Source: JBBROS01 sp963792675 (GTDB lineage Bacteria > Pseudomonadota > Alphaproteobacteria > Acetobacterales > Acetobacteraceae). From it: DNA of 64,000 nt. Position 1 is the stretch's first letter. Each line of letters opens with the position of its first letter. The DNA lies in contig CAWBWT010000002.1 in NCBI GenBank assembly GCA_963792675.1, positions 2,852,001-2,916,000 on the forward strand. The letters run 5' to 3'. A model generated the notes under the pieces. The model saw nothing but the letters and a program-made list of their open reading frames with translations. It was not told the DNA's origin and made no database searches. This document shows positions 42,793-51,195 of this stretch, in pieces. The position numbers and the translations under genes are program-made.

Positions 42793-44085
42793 ATGCCACG
42801 CCTGGATACCACCAACCCGTCTGCCTCGTCCGGGCCATCCAGCCGCTCGCTGCACGGGCTCGACGCGATCAACGTGCTGATGGCCGACGTGCGCGACGGC
42901 GTCGGGCCCTATCTGTCGGTGTTCCTGAAAGGCGCCGAGCACTGGGATGCGGGCGCGATCGGCGTCGCGATGGCGGCCTCGTCGGTGGCGGCCGCGGTTT
43001 GTCAGGTGCCGGCCGGATTGCTGGTGGACGCCGCCAAGGCCAAGCGCCTGCTGATCGCGGTGTCGGGGCTGATGGTCGGTGCCGCCTGCTTGCTGATCGT
43101 GTTGTTTCCGGCGTTCCCGGCGGTTGTCGCGGCACAAGCGATCCTCGGCGCCGCCTCGGCGGTGATCCCGCCGGCCATCGCCGCATTGTCGCTCGGGTTG
43201 GTCGGGCGGCGGCTGTTCGACGGCCGCGTCAGCCGCAACGAAAGCTTCAACCACGGCGGCAACTTCCTCGCCGCCGGGTTGGCCGGGTTGCTCGGCAGCA
43301 CCCTGGGCTATCACTGGATCTTCTATCTCGTGTGCGGCTTCGCGCTCGCCAGCGCCGTCGTCGTCACGCTCATCAACCCGGCCGAGATCGACCATGACCG
43401 CGCCCGCGGCGGCGAGGACGAGGCGGCCGGCGGCAAGCCGATCGCGCTGCGCGAGCTGCTGCGGCGGCGTGACCTCATCGTATTTCTGGCTTCGGTGGTG
43501 CTGTTCCATTTCGGCAATGCGGCGATGCTGCCGATGGCGGGCCAGGTGCTCGCGATCGCCCATCCCGGCAGCGACACGATCGCGCTGTCCGCCTGCATCA
43601 TCGCCGCGCAGCTGGTGATGGTGGGCGTCGCCTGGGCGGTGGGTCGAGCCTCGGCCCGAGGCATCGGCCGCAAGCCAATCTTCCTTGCCGCGCTCGCGGT
43701 CCTGCCGGTGCGCGGGCTGCTGTTCTCGTTCACCTCCAGCCCTTATGCGGTGGTCGCGATCCAGCTGCTGGACGGCGTCGCGGCCGGCATCTTCGGCGTC
43801 GTCTCGGTGCTGATCGCCGCCGACCTCATGCGCGGGACCGGACGCTTCAACCTGGCGCAAGGGCTCACCGCGCTGGCCACCGGCATCGGCGCCGCGCTAA
43901 GCAACGTCACCGCCGGCTTCGCGGTGCAATGGTTCGGCTACTCCACCGGGTTCCTCTACCTGGCGACCATCGCCCTCGCCGCGCTGGCGTTCTTCGCCCT
44001 GCTGATGCCGGAAACGCGCCCGGCCGCCGACGACGACGGAAACGCGCAGGCGGCCGGTGCCGCGCCGGCGGGAGCGGCCGCTTGA
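42793..44085 (+). CDS. MFS transporter
   Basis: A 430-residue, twelve-helix major facilitator carrier. The first helix region is INVLMADVRDGVGPYLSVFL, then VPAGLLVDAAKAKRLLI, AIAALSLGLVGRRLFDGRVSRNESFNHGGNF and FLAALAVLPVRGLLF. This sequence type is often next to small transporters of unknown substrate; I cannot name its ligand. The ATG follows AAGGAG. It overlaps the next gene by one base (TGATG), so both are probably co-translated. Confidence 0.88.
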   Translation: MPRLDTTNPSASSGPSSRSLHGLDAINVLMADVRDGVGPYLSVFLKGAEHWDAGAIGVAMAASSVAAAVCQVPAGLLVDAAKAKRLLIAVSGLMVGAACLLIVLFPAFPAVVAAQAILGAASAVIPPAIAALSLGLVGRRLFDGRVSRNESFNHGGNFLAAGLAGLLGSTLGYHWIFYLVCGFALASAVVVTLINPAEIDHDRARGGEDEAAGGKPIALRELLRRRDLIVFLASVVLFHFGNAAMLPMAGQVLAIAHPGSDTIALSACIIAAQLVMVGVAWAVGRASARGIGRKPIFLAALAVLPVRGLLFSFTSSPYAVVAIQLLDGVAAGIFGVVSVLIAADLMRGTGRFNLAQGLTALATGIGAALSNVTAGFAVQWFGYSTGFLYLATIALAALAFFALLMPETRPAADDDGNAQAAGAAPAGAAA

Positions 44086-45347
44086 TGACGCTGGCCGCGA
44101 CGCCCTGGACGACTTGGGGCATCGCCGCGCTCGCCACCGCCGGCGTCATCCTGCGCCCGTTCGCCTGGCCGGAGTTCGTCTGGGCCGTGGCTGGCGCGTT
44201 GCTGCTGATCGCGCTCGGCCTGCTATCGGCGGCGGATGCGCTGGCCGGCGTGGCAAAGGGCACCGACGTGTACCTGTTCCTGATCGGCATGATGCTGCTG
44301 GCCGAGCTGGCCCGGCAGGAAGGCCTGTTCGATTGGCTGGCCGCACGCGCCGCCCGGGCTGCGCGCGGCTCGGGCACGCGCCTGTTCACGTTGGTCTACG
44401 TGGTCGGCACGGTCGTCACCGTGTTCCTGTCGAACGACGCCACCGCCGTGGTTCTGACGCCGGCCGTCGCGGCCGTGGCGCGGGCGGCCGATGCGAAGCA
44501 GCCGCTGCCCTATTTGTTCATCTGCGCCATGATCGCCAACGCGGCCAGCTTCGTGCTGCCGATCTCCAACCCGGCCAACCTCGTCATCTACGGCAGCCAC
44601 ATGCCGCCGCTGCTCGAATGGCTGCCGCGCTACGCCTTGCCCTCGCTCGCCGCCGTGCTCGCCACCTACGCCATGCTGCGCTGGACGCAGCGCGATGCGC
44701 TGCGGCAGGCGATCGCCTCCGGGATTGACGTGCCGGCGCTGTCCTTGCCCGCCAAGGCCGCCGCGCTCGGGATCGTCGCGACGGCGGCCGTGCTGCTCGC
44801 CGCCTCTGCGCTCGACCTGCAACTCGGGCTGCCGACCTTCCTGGCCGGCTTGGCAACCGCGGTGCTGGTGCTGGCCGCCGCCCGCCGCGGTCCGGCGGCG
44901 GTGCTGCGCGGCGTGTCCTGGGGCGTGCTGCCGCTGGTGGCCGGGCTGTTCGTGCTGGTGGAGGCGCTGGAGAGAACCGGCGTCACCGGCGAGCTCGCCG
45001 CCCTGCTGCAGGAAGCGGTGCGGCGATCGGCGACCGAAGCCGCCTGGATCACGGGCGCCGTGCTCGCGCTCGGCTGCAACCTGGTCAACAATTTGCCGGC
45101 CGGGCTGGTCGCAGGGCGTGTGGTCGAGCTGGCGCAGGTGCCGGACCGGGTGCGGCAAGCGGTGCTGATCGGGGTCGATCTCGGGCCCAACCTGTCCGTC
45201 ACCGGCTCGCTCGCCACCATCCTGTGGCTCACCGCGCTGCGCCGGGAAGGGCACCGTGTCGGCGCCTGGACCTTTCTGAAGCTCGGCGCCGTGGTGATGC
45301 CGCCCGCCCTCCTGCTGGCACTTGCCGCCGCCATCGCCACCGGCTGA
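44085..45347 (+). CDS. ArsB-like anion/arsenite pump membrane protein
   Basis: A 420-residue polytopic membrane protein of the ion-transporter superfamily. It has the ArsB/SLC13-like motifs FLIGMMLLAELARQEGLFDWL, VFLSNDATAVVLTPAVAAV and, in the second half, ALGCNLVNNLPAGLVAG and GVDLGPNLSVTGSLATILW. Paired SNDATA and NNLPAG hairpins are hallmarks of the arsenite antiporter group. No arsR, arsC or arsA genes are near, so arsenite is not certain. It is coupled to the MFS gene. Confidence 0.87.
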   Translation: MTLAATPWTTWGIAALATAGVILRPFAWPEFVWAVAGALLLIALGLLSAADALAGVAKGTDVYLFLIGMMLLAELARQEGLFDWLAARAARAARGSGTRLFTLVYVVGTVVTVFLSNDATAVVLTPAVAAVARAADAKQPLPYLFICAMIANAASFVLPISNPANLVIYGSHMPPLLEWLPRYALPSLAAVLATYAMLRWTQRDALRQAIASGIDVPALSLPAKAAALGIVATAAVLLAASALDLQLGLPTFLAGLATAVLVLAAARRGPAAVLRGVSWGVLPLVAGLFVLVEALERTGVTGELAALLQEAVRRSATEAAWITGAVLALGCNLVNNLPAGLVAGRVVELAQVPDRVRQAVLIGVDLGPNLSVTGSLATILWLTALRREGHRVGAWTFLKLGAVVMPPALLLALAAAIATG

Positions 45348-45385
45348 TCCGCTGCATCGGCCCGCGCCGGCGCCGGACGGAGCGT

Positions 45386-46118
45386 TCAGGCCGCCGGCAG
45401 CGGAGCCAGCCCGACCTCGCCCGACGTGATCGTCAGCAGCCGCGAGCCCTCATGGAGCAGCAGCGCCCCGTCGGGTGCGATGCCGGCGAACCGGCCTCGG
45501 AGCGGGGTGTCGCCGCGCGTGACCGCCATCGCCTCGCCGGGACGGTGCCCGGCGGCCAGCCAGGCCAGGCGGACCGGCTCGAACCCCTCGGCCTCGTAGC
45601 GGCCGACCCAGGCCCCGAGACAGGCCAGCAGCGCCCGTGCGACGCCGGCGGCCTCGGGCGCCGGGCCGGTCTCGGCCAGGCTCGCGACGGGCCGGTCGAG
45701 CGGCGGCGCCACGGCCAGGTTCACGCCGAAGCCGATAACCAGGAACGCCCGGCCCGGCGCAGCCGGCGCGAGCTCGAGCAGGATGCCGCCCAACTTGCGC
45801 CCGTCGAGCAGGATGTCGTTGGGCCATTTCAGGCCATACCCGCCCCGCTCCGGCGCCACGCTCCGAAGCGCATCCAGCAGCGCCACCGCGGCCAGCAGCG
45901 ACCAGTGGCCGGGATGCTGCGGCTGCGACACGTCGAGCGAGACGGACAGGTTGAGGTTGCCGTCGAGCGATTGCCACGGCCGCCCCAGCCGTCCCCGCCC
46001 GACCGTCTGCCGCCGCGCCAACAGCGCGAGCCACGGCTGGGCGCGCCGCATCAGCTCGCTGGAGGTGGAAATCGATCTCCTCGACCCGCTCGAGCGCGAA
46101 ATGGATCGGCCGGGCCAA
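45386..46118 (-). pseudogene. birA: Biotin-[acetyl-CoA-carboxylase] ligase BirA, one apparent extra base
   Basis: Attaches biotin to the carboxyl carrier protein. Conserved motifs are GRGRLGRPW (biotinyl-AMP loop), YGLKWPNDILLDGRKLGGILLE and a C-terminal domain ending GLAPLPAA. It lacks an N-terminal HTH domain, so it is a monofunctional (class I) enzyme of about 243 residues. Its first 16 residues (MARPIHFALERVEEID) and the rest (STSSELMRRAQPWLAL) are in different frames; deleting one A from the AAA at 46069-46071 joins them. The TTG at 46118 is the likely start, 3 bases after the dioxygenase gene stop. Because BirA is normally essential, this break is more likely an artefact. Confidence 0.87.
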
Positions 46119-46121
46119 GCC

Positions 46122-47009
46122 CTATTCGGCCGCCGCCTGCACGAAGGTCGGGCCGTCGCCTGCAACCGTGGTGCGCCGCATGTCGCGCACCTCGCTGGCG
46201 TCGAACCGGCGCACCCGGTGCATCGTCTGGCGGTTGTCCCAGATCACGAGGTCGAACGGCTGCCAGCGATGCACGTAAACGAAGCCGGGCGCCGTCGCGT
46301 GCTCGACGAGGTCGCGGATGAAGGCGCGCGCTTCCGGCATCGGCCAGCCGAGGATGGTGCCGATATGCGACGACAGGAACAACGAGCGGCGGCCGGTGAC
46401 CGGATGGGTCCGCACCAGGCGCTGCTGCACGGGGGTGAACATCTGCCGCTCCTCGGCCGACAGCTCGGTGAAGCCGAGCGTGCCGCGCGAGTAGATCAGC
46501 GAGTGCTCGCAGACCAGGTCCTCGACCTCGCGCTTGGTCGCCTCGTCCAGCGCGTCGTAGGCGGCGCGCATATCGGCGAACTCGGTGTTGCCGCTGCCCT
46601 GCTGCACCCGCCGGCCGGACAGGATCGAGTACTTCGCCGGCGTCGCCCGGAACGAGCTGTCGGAATGCCAAAGCTGGTTGCCGAGGTTGAACATGCGGCG
46701 CCGGTCGTCGCGGCCGAGCGGCTTACCGTCCTGGTCGAGATTGGACACGTCGGCCAGCTTCGGGCTCAGCCGCAGCTCCGACCGCTTGCTGACGTTGCCG
46801 CCGGCGGTTTCCTCGAGCGGGCCGAACTGCTCGGTGAATGCCACCTGCTGCTCGTCGGTGATCTCCTGTCCGGGAAATACGAGGACGGCGTAGCGGTCCA
46901 TGCCGGCCTCGATGGCCGCCACCTCGTCGGGGGCGAGCGGCCGGGTCGCGTCGATGCCGCTCACCCGGCCGGCAAAGGTGGGTCCAACCTGCTCGATCGA
47001 GACTGCCAT
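46122..47009 (-). CDS. TauD/TfdA-family Fe(II)/2-oxoglutarate dioxygenase
   Basis: A 295-residue dioxygenase. The iron triad appears as the HxD in LWHSDSSFRATPAKYSIL, with the distal His in IWDNRQTMHRVRRFD and Arg R-D-M-R-R for 2-oxoglutarate binding. SLLFLSSHIG and AVLVFPGQEITDEQQVAF are typical of the alkylsulfatase/2,4-D dioxygenase branch. Its substrate could be a phenoxyacid, sulfonate or similar. It is the first gene of a short minus-strand pair with birA. Confidence 0.88.
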   Translation of the reverse strand: MAVSIEQVGPTFAGRVSGIDATRPLAPDEVAAIEAGMDRYAVLVFPGQEITDEQQVAFTEQFGPLEETAGGNVSKRSELRLSPKLADVSNLDQDGKPLGRDDRRRMFNLGNQLWHSDSSFRATPAKYSILSGRRVQQGSGNTEFADMRAAYDALDEATKREVEDLVCEHSLIYSRGTLGFTELSAEERQMFTPVQQRLVRTHPVTGRRSLFLSSHIGTILGWPMPEARAFIRDLVEHATAPGFVYVHRWQPFDLVIWDNRQTMHRVRRFDASEVRDMRRTTVAGDGPTFVQAAAE

Positions 47010-47087
47010 TGACGGCTCCTGTTTTCGTCAGGTCAGCAAGTCGCGACCCGGCCTGTCAAGCCGTGCCGGGGCAAGCCTCGGCCGCGT

Positions 47088-48011
47088 TCAGGACGGCGCA
47101 CCGGCTTCGCGCGTGCGCCGGGCCTCGTAGGCTTTGAGGTGGACATAAGCGATACGGAACAGGCGAGTGCCGTCCGGGGTGCCACGGGCGATGAGGTCGC
47201 CGACGATGTGGTCGGCCTCGATCCGCGAGCCGCGCTCGATGTCGCGCATCATCGAGGCGGTGAACACCAGGCCGGGCTTGGCCAGCATTCCACGCATGCG
47301 GCCGACGAACGCGTCGCGCGGCCTGAACCCGGCCGCCTCGGCGATCGCCGCCGCCTCGTCGAACAAGCCTTGCGCGATATCGCCGCCGCCGGCTTCGACC
47401 ACGTCCGCGACCGCCGCCCGCATCAGCGAGGTCACGGCCGCCAGCGACGACAGGAACACCCACTTTTCCCACATATCTTGCAGGATGGTATCGCTGGCCC
47501 GGCCGCCGGCCGGCGTCACCGCCGCGCCGAGCGCCTCCGCACGCGGCGTCATGCTGCCGTCCCGCTCGCCCAGCGAAAGGCTGGCCAGCTCGCCCAGGTG
47601 GCCGATGGTCCCGTCGGGCTCCAAAGTGGCGGCGATCTGGCACTGTCCGCCGAGCACCGAAGCGGCACCGAACCGGGCGTCCAGCACATCGAGGTGCCGC
47701 ATGCCGTTCAGCAGCGGGAGGATGGCGGTCTCCGGACCGACTGCCGGCGCGAACGAGGCGATCGCGTCATCGAGGTCGAAAGCCTTGCAGCTGAGCAGCA
47801 CCGCATCGTAGCGGCCGGACAGCGCATCGGCTTGGACGGTCTGTACTGGCCGTCTTATGTCGCCCTTTGGGCTGCGCACCACGAGGCCGGCGGCGGCGAT
47901 CTGCGCCGCGCGACGCGGGCGCACCAGGAAGGTGACGTCCTCGCCGGCCTCGACGAGGCGGCCGCCGAAATAGCCGCCAATACCGCCGGCACCCACTACG
48001 AGTATGCGCAT
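47088..48011 (-). CDS. panE: 2-dehydropantoate 2-reductase (ApbA/PanE family)
   Basis: A 307-residue NADPH-dependent ketopantoate reductase. It has the N-terminal dinucleotide fold RILVVGAGGIGGYFGGRLVEAGEDVTFLVR, the AVLLSCKAFDLDDAIAS segment with the catalytic Lys, and the C-terminal helical domain MWEKWVFLSSLAAVTSLMRA. Many paralogs have other roles, so the symbol is a family assignment; pantothenate synthesis is not certain because no panB or panC is here. Confidence 0.87.
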   Translation of the reverse strand: MRILVVGAGGIGGYFGGRLVEAGEDVTFLVRPRRAAQIAAAGLVVRSPKGDIRRPVQTVQADALSGRYDAVLLSCKAFDLDDAIASFAPAVGPETAILPLLNGMRHLDVLDARFGAASVLGGQCQIAATLEPDGTIGHLGELASLSLGERDGSMTPRAEALGAAVTPAGGRASDTILQDMWEKWVFLSSLAAVTSLMRAAVADVVEAGGGDIAQGLFDEAAAIAEAAGFRPRDAFVGRMRGMLAKPGLVFTASMMRDIERGSRIEADHIVGDLIARGTPDGTRLFRIAYVHLKAYEARRTREAGAPS

Positions 48012-48151
48012 CGATCATCCCCATTCTTCGGGCAGGTCTGCAGGCAGGCCTGCCGGGGAATGATTGAATGACGTCCTGGTCTCGCGCGCCAGGCCGGAGA
48101 CGCGTCGCGGCCTAGGCGTTTTCGCCGGCCCCGGTAGCGGGGTCGAGCGGG

Positions 48152-48301
48152 TTAGCCGAGCAACTCGACCACCATGCGGCGGATTTCGTCGGGGGAGAGA
48201 TTGACGGGGAGGCGTTCGAAGCGCTCGGGCTGCGGAGCCGGGAGCGGATGGGCGACAAAACCGGTGCCATTCGGGACCGGGACAACGACGTGTTGGAACA
48301 T
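48152..48301 (-). CDS. Small hypothetical protein (49 residues)
   Basis: An ATG at 48301, preceded by GAAGTGAG, opens a 49-codon frame beginning MFQHVVVPVPNGTGFVAH and ending VNLSPDEIRRMVVELLG. Codon use is GC-biased at third positions and the C-terminal 20 residues look like an amphipathic helix. It is followed by another small gene on the same strand (48411). I do not recognise the family; short length keeps confidence modest. Confidence 0.5.
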   Translation of the reverse strand: MFQHVVVPVPNGTGFVAHPLPAPQPERFERLPVNLSPDEIRRMVVELLG

Positions 48302-48410
48302 TAACTCACTTCAGGTTGGGGAATTGGCCTGGCAAATGCCGAGGCTCGGCGGTGCAGGGGTTCGGCTCGAGAGCCGGGCAGCCGGAAGGCTCAAGCTGCA
48401 TCGCTTCGGA

Positions 48411-48701
48411 TCAGTTGGGTCGGGCCGATCGCTGCTGCAAGAGGAACGTGCGCGTGGCCGAGAAAAAGATCCGGGCGGCGTTCTGGGTGGCGGCGGCACA
48501 TTCGGCGGCTTGCATCGCGGCGGCGGCCGTTTCGGCGACCCCGTACCGGGCGCGCTCGGCCTCGCTGCCGCTCCAGGCGACCCAATCCCAATCCCCGGAC
48601 GGCAGGCGCTCGACCAGCAGGAACTGCTGATGGTGCGGAGCGCCGATCGACGCCGTGAACGTTCCGGGCGTTTCGGGCGACCAGACTGCGCGTACTCCCA
48701 T
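48411..48701 (-). CDS. Hypothetical protein (96 residues)
   Basis: The ATG at 48701 follows GAGGTGG. The protein has a compact beta-like N-terminus (GVRAVWSPETPGTFTASIG), DWDWVAWSGSEAERARYGVA and a helical AETAAAAMQAAECAAATQ segment. It is probably a small alpha+beta protein with a conserved Trp-rich strand. The function is unknown. Together with the preceding 49-residue frame it may form a small unit. Confidence 0.55.
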   Translation of the reverse strand: MGVRAVWSPETPGTFTASIGAPHHQQFLLVERLPSGDWDWVAWSGSEAERARYGVAETAAAAMQAAECAAATQNAARIFFSATRTFLLQQRSARPN

Positions 48702-48779
48702 CGCACCACCTCATCCCTGCACTCCGACCGATGGCTACGTTGACGTGAACCGATCGGATGCGTGTCGACCGGGGAAAAT

Positions 48780-49487
48780 ATGTCGACGCTCGACCAGCCG
48801 GCCCGTAAGATCAGCGGCGTGAATGTCGTTGCGCCTCCCAAAGCAAGACTGCTGATCGAGGTCGTCTACGATCTCGTCTGCCCCTGGTGCTATCTCGGCG
48901 TGCGACGCATGTTCCGCACCATGAGACGGCGGCCGGACCTGTTGTTCGAGCTTTGCTGGCGGCCGTTCCTGCTCAATCCGGACATGCCGCGCTCCGGGAT
49001 GGCACGGTCGGACTACGTCATCCGCAAGTTCGGCGGCGAGGACCGCGCCCGCCGGCTTTATGCCTCGATCACCGAAATTGGCACCGCCGAGGGGGTCGAG
49101 TTCCGCTTCGACCGCATCCGCCGCACGCCGAGCAGCGTCGATGCCCACCGCCTGGTGCGCTGGGCCGCGGCACACGATCGCAGCAGCGATGTGGCCGAAG
49201 CGCTGTTCGCGGCCCATTTCGCGGATGGCTGCGACATCAGCGATCATGCCGTGCTGCGCGACATCGCCGGCGACGCCGGGTTGAACGCGGCGGCCGCGTC
49301 GCGCTTCCTGGCCAGCGACGAGGACGTCGACGCGGTGCACGCAGACAACCTCCGCGCCCACCAACTCGGCATCAACGGCGTGCCCTGCTTCGTGGTAGCC
49401 GGCCGCCACGCCATTGCCGGGGCACAGGAACCGGAAGTGATCGAGCGCCTGCTCGACGTCGCCGCGGTCGAAGCCGCCGAGTTCTAA
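48780..49487 (+). CDS. DsbA-family oxidoreductase (FrnE-like)
   Basis: A 235-residue thioredoxin-fold protein of the 2-hydroxychromene-2-carboxylate isomerase/FrnE group. Its active-site CPWC lies in VYDLVCPWCYLGVRRM, and the C-terminal cis-Pro region is LGINGVPCFVVAGRHAIAGA. No signal peptide is visible, so it is probably cytoplasmic. An in-frame GTG 18 bases upstream (48762) is a possible start. It is a single gene, on the strand of the following DUF2125-like gene. Confidence 0.88.
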   Translation: MSTLDQPARKISGVNVVAPPKARLLIEVVYDLVCPWCYLGVRRMFRTMRRRPDLLFELCWRPFLLNPDMPRSGMARSDYVIRKFGGEDRARRLYASITEIGTAEGVEFRFDRIRRTPSSVDAHRLVRWAAAHDRSSDVAEALFAAHFADGCDISDHAVLRDIAGDAGLNAAAASRFLASDEDVDAVHADNLRAHQLGINGVPCFVVAGRHAIAGAQEPEVIERLLDVAAVEAAEF

Positions 49488-49552
49488 CCGCGGCGATAGA
49501 CGCCGGTCCCGCTCGCGTGCAGCATCGGCTCCGCGAGCCGAGGGAGCGTTCG

Positions 49553-51158
49553 ATGGCGTATCCGCTACGCGACAAGATGGGGATGGGGCTGCTGGCCGGC
49601 GTGTCGCTGGCAAGCTTCGCGGTCGCAAGCGCGGCCGCCCCGGCCTGGGCAGCCGATGTCAGCGCCACGGATGCGGCGTCGCTCGAACGGCAAGTGCGGG
49701 ATGCGCTCGGCGGCTTGCTCGGCCCGGCGGTGACGTTGTCCGACCGCCCGGTGCAGATGACCCCCGCCGGCGACCACTTCGATGTCGTCGTGCCGCTGCC
49801 TTACACCATGCCGCCCGGCCCGGCCGGCGCCAGCACCGAGCTGCGCGTCACCGCCACCGCCCGCCCGGCCGGGAACGGCGTCTGGCTGATCGACGGCGTG
49901 CGGCTGACCTCGCCGCTGCGCTTCAGCATGCGGATGGCGGTGCCGCCGGCGCCCGGCGCGCCGGACGGCAAGCGCGGCACCGTCCCGGTCCTGTTCACCG
50001 TCACGCAGCAGGGCCAGGACGGACGCGTCGTCTGGGACCCGAGTTTCGCGACCCCGTCGACCTGGACGGTGTCGTCGCAAGCGGGCGCCGCCCATGCCGA
50101 AGGCGGACCCGTCGTCCAGGATACGAGGGTCGGGCCGTCCAACGCGGTCACCACCCTGCGCCCTGCCGGCGCCGACCGTGTCGACGTGCTGCTGGACGGC
50201 ACGGCGCAGGATTACCACCTCGAACTCCAACGCCAGCGGCGACCCGGTGCAGGTCGGGGTGCAGCGCGTGCGGGTGGGCGGCGCGCTGAACGGCGTGAGC
50301 CGCGCGCGTGCCGTGACGCTGGTGCAGACGATCGCGGGCCTGCTCGCCACCCCGCCCATGGCCCCGGCGAGACGGCCCGCCAAGCCGAAGGCCGCGCCCG
50401 AGCTGGTGCGCGCCATCCTGGGCACGCTGCAGGATTTCGCGTCCGACTTCTCGCTCGACGAGACGCTCGACGGCTTCATCGTGAAAAGCTCCGGGCAGAC
50501 GGTGGCGATGGACCAGATGCGTCTCGGCCTCGACGCGAAGTCGGACGCCGGGCTGCTGCGCGCCGGCATGACGCTGGCGGTGGACGGCATCGGCTTGCCC
50601 GAGCTTCCGCTCGGCGACATGGCCGCGCTGCTGCCGCGCCGGGTCGCGGTGCATCCGGTGGTGGGCGGGGTGGCGGTCAGCGACCTGATGCGGGTGGCGG
50701 CCTCGGCGGGCGAGAACCGCGACCCGAGCCCGGACGACATCGCCGCGCTGTTCAGCCATGGCGGCGTCACCGGGGGGCTGCAAAGCCTCGAGCTGCAGGT
50801 CGGGGGCGCCGTGATCACCGGCAATGCGAGCCTGCTGGCAACCGGGCCCAGCGCCGACCAAGTCTCCGGCACGGCGCAGCTCTCGGCGGAAAACTACGAT
50901 GCGCTGGTGCAGAAGGTGGCCGCCATCCCGGCCCTGGCACAGCAGGCGATGCCGGTGCTGGTGTTCATCAAGGGCATCGGCCGGGCGGTTGAGAACAAGC
51001 TGGTTTGGGACGTGAGCTATCGGGCCGGCAAGCTCATGGTCAACACCATGGACCTGTCGGCCATGGCCGGGGCCGGCGGCGGTGGCGGGGGGAGACCGGA
51101 GCCGCGCTCGCCGGACGGTCCGCGCAAGACGCCGACGCCGAAGCAGGCGCCGCGCTGA
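49553..51158 (+). pseudogene. Exported protein of unknown function (DUF2125-like), one apparent extra base
   Basis: A signal peptide (LLAGVSLASFAVASAAAPAWAA) leads a protein of about 534 residues after repair. The first part (to TAQDYH) and the second (SNSNASGDPVQVGVQRV...) join if one base is removed at about 50218-50222. The pattern LDGFIVKSSGQTVAMDQMRLGLDAKSD and the repeated LxL/GxxLP strands resemble the alphaproteobacterial DUF2125 proteins, which are thought to be periplasmic or outer-membrane-associated; this is a moderate guess. The C-terminus ends in a glycine-rich and proline-rich tail. Confidence 0.65.
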
Positions 51159-51195
51159 CACGGCGGGGCCGCGCCGTTGCTCGGAGGATGCGTCG

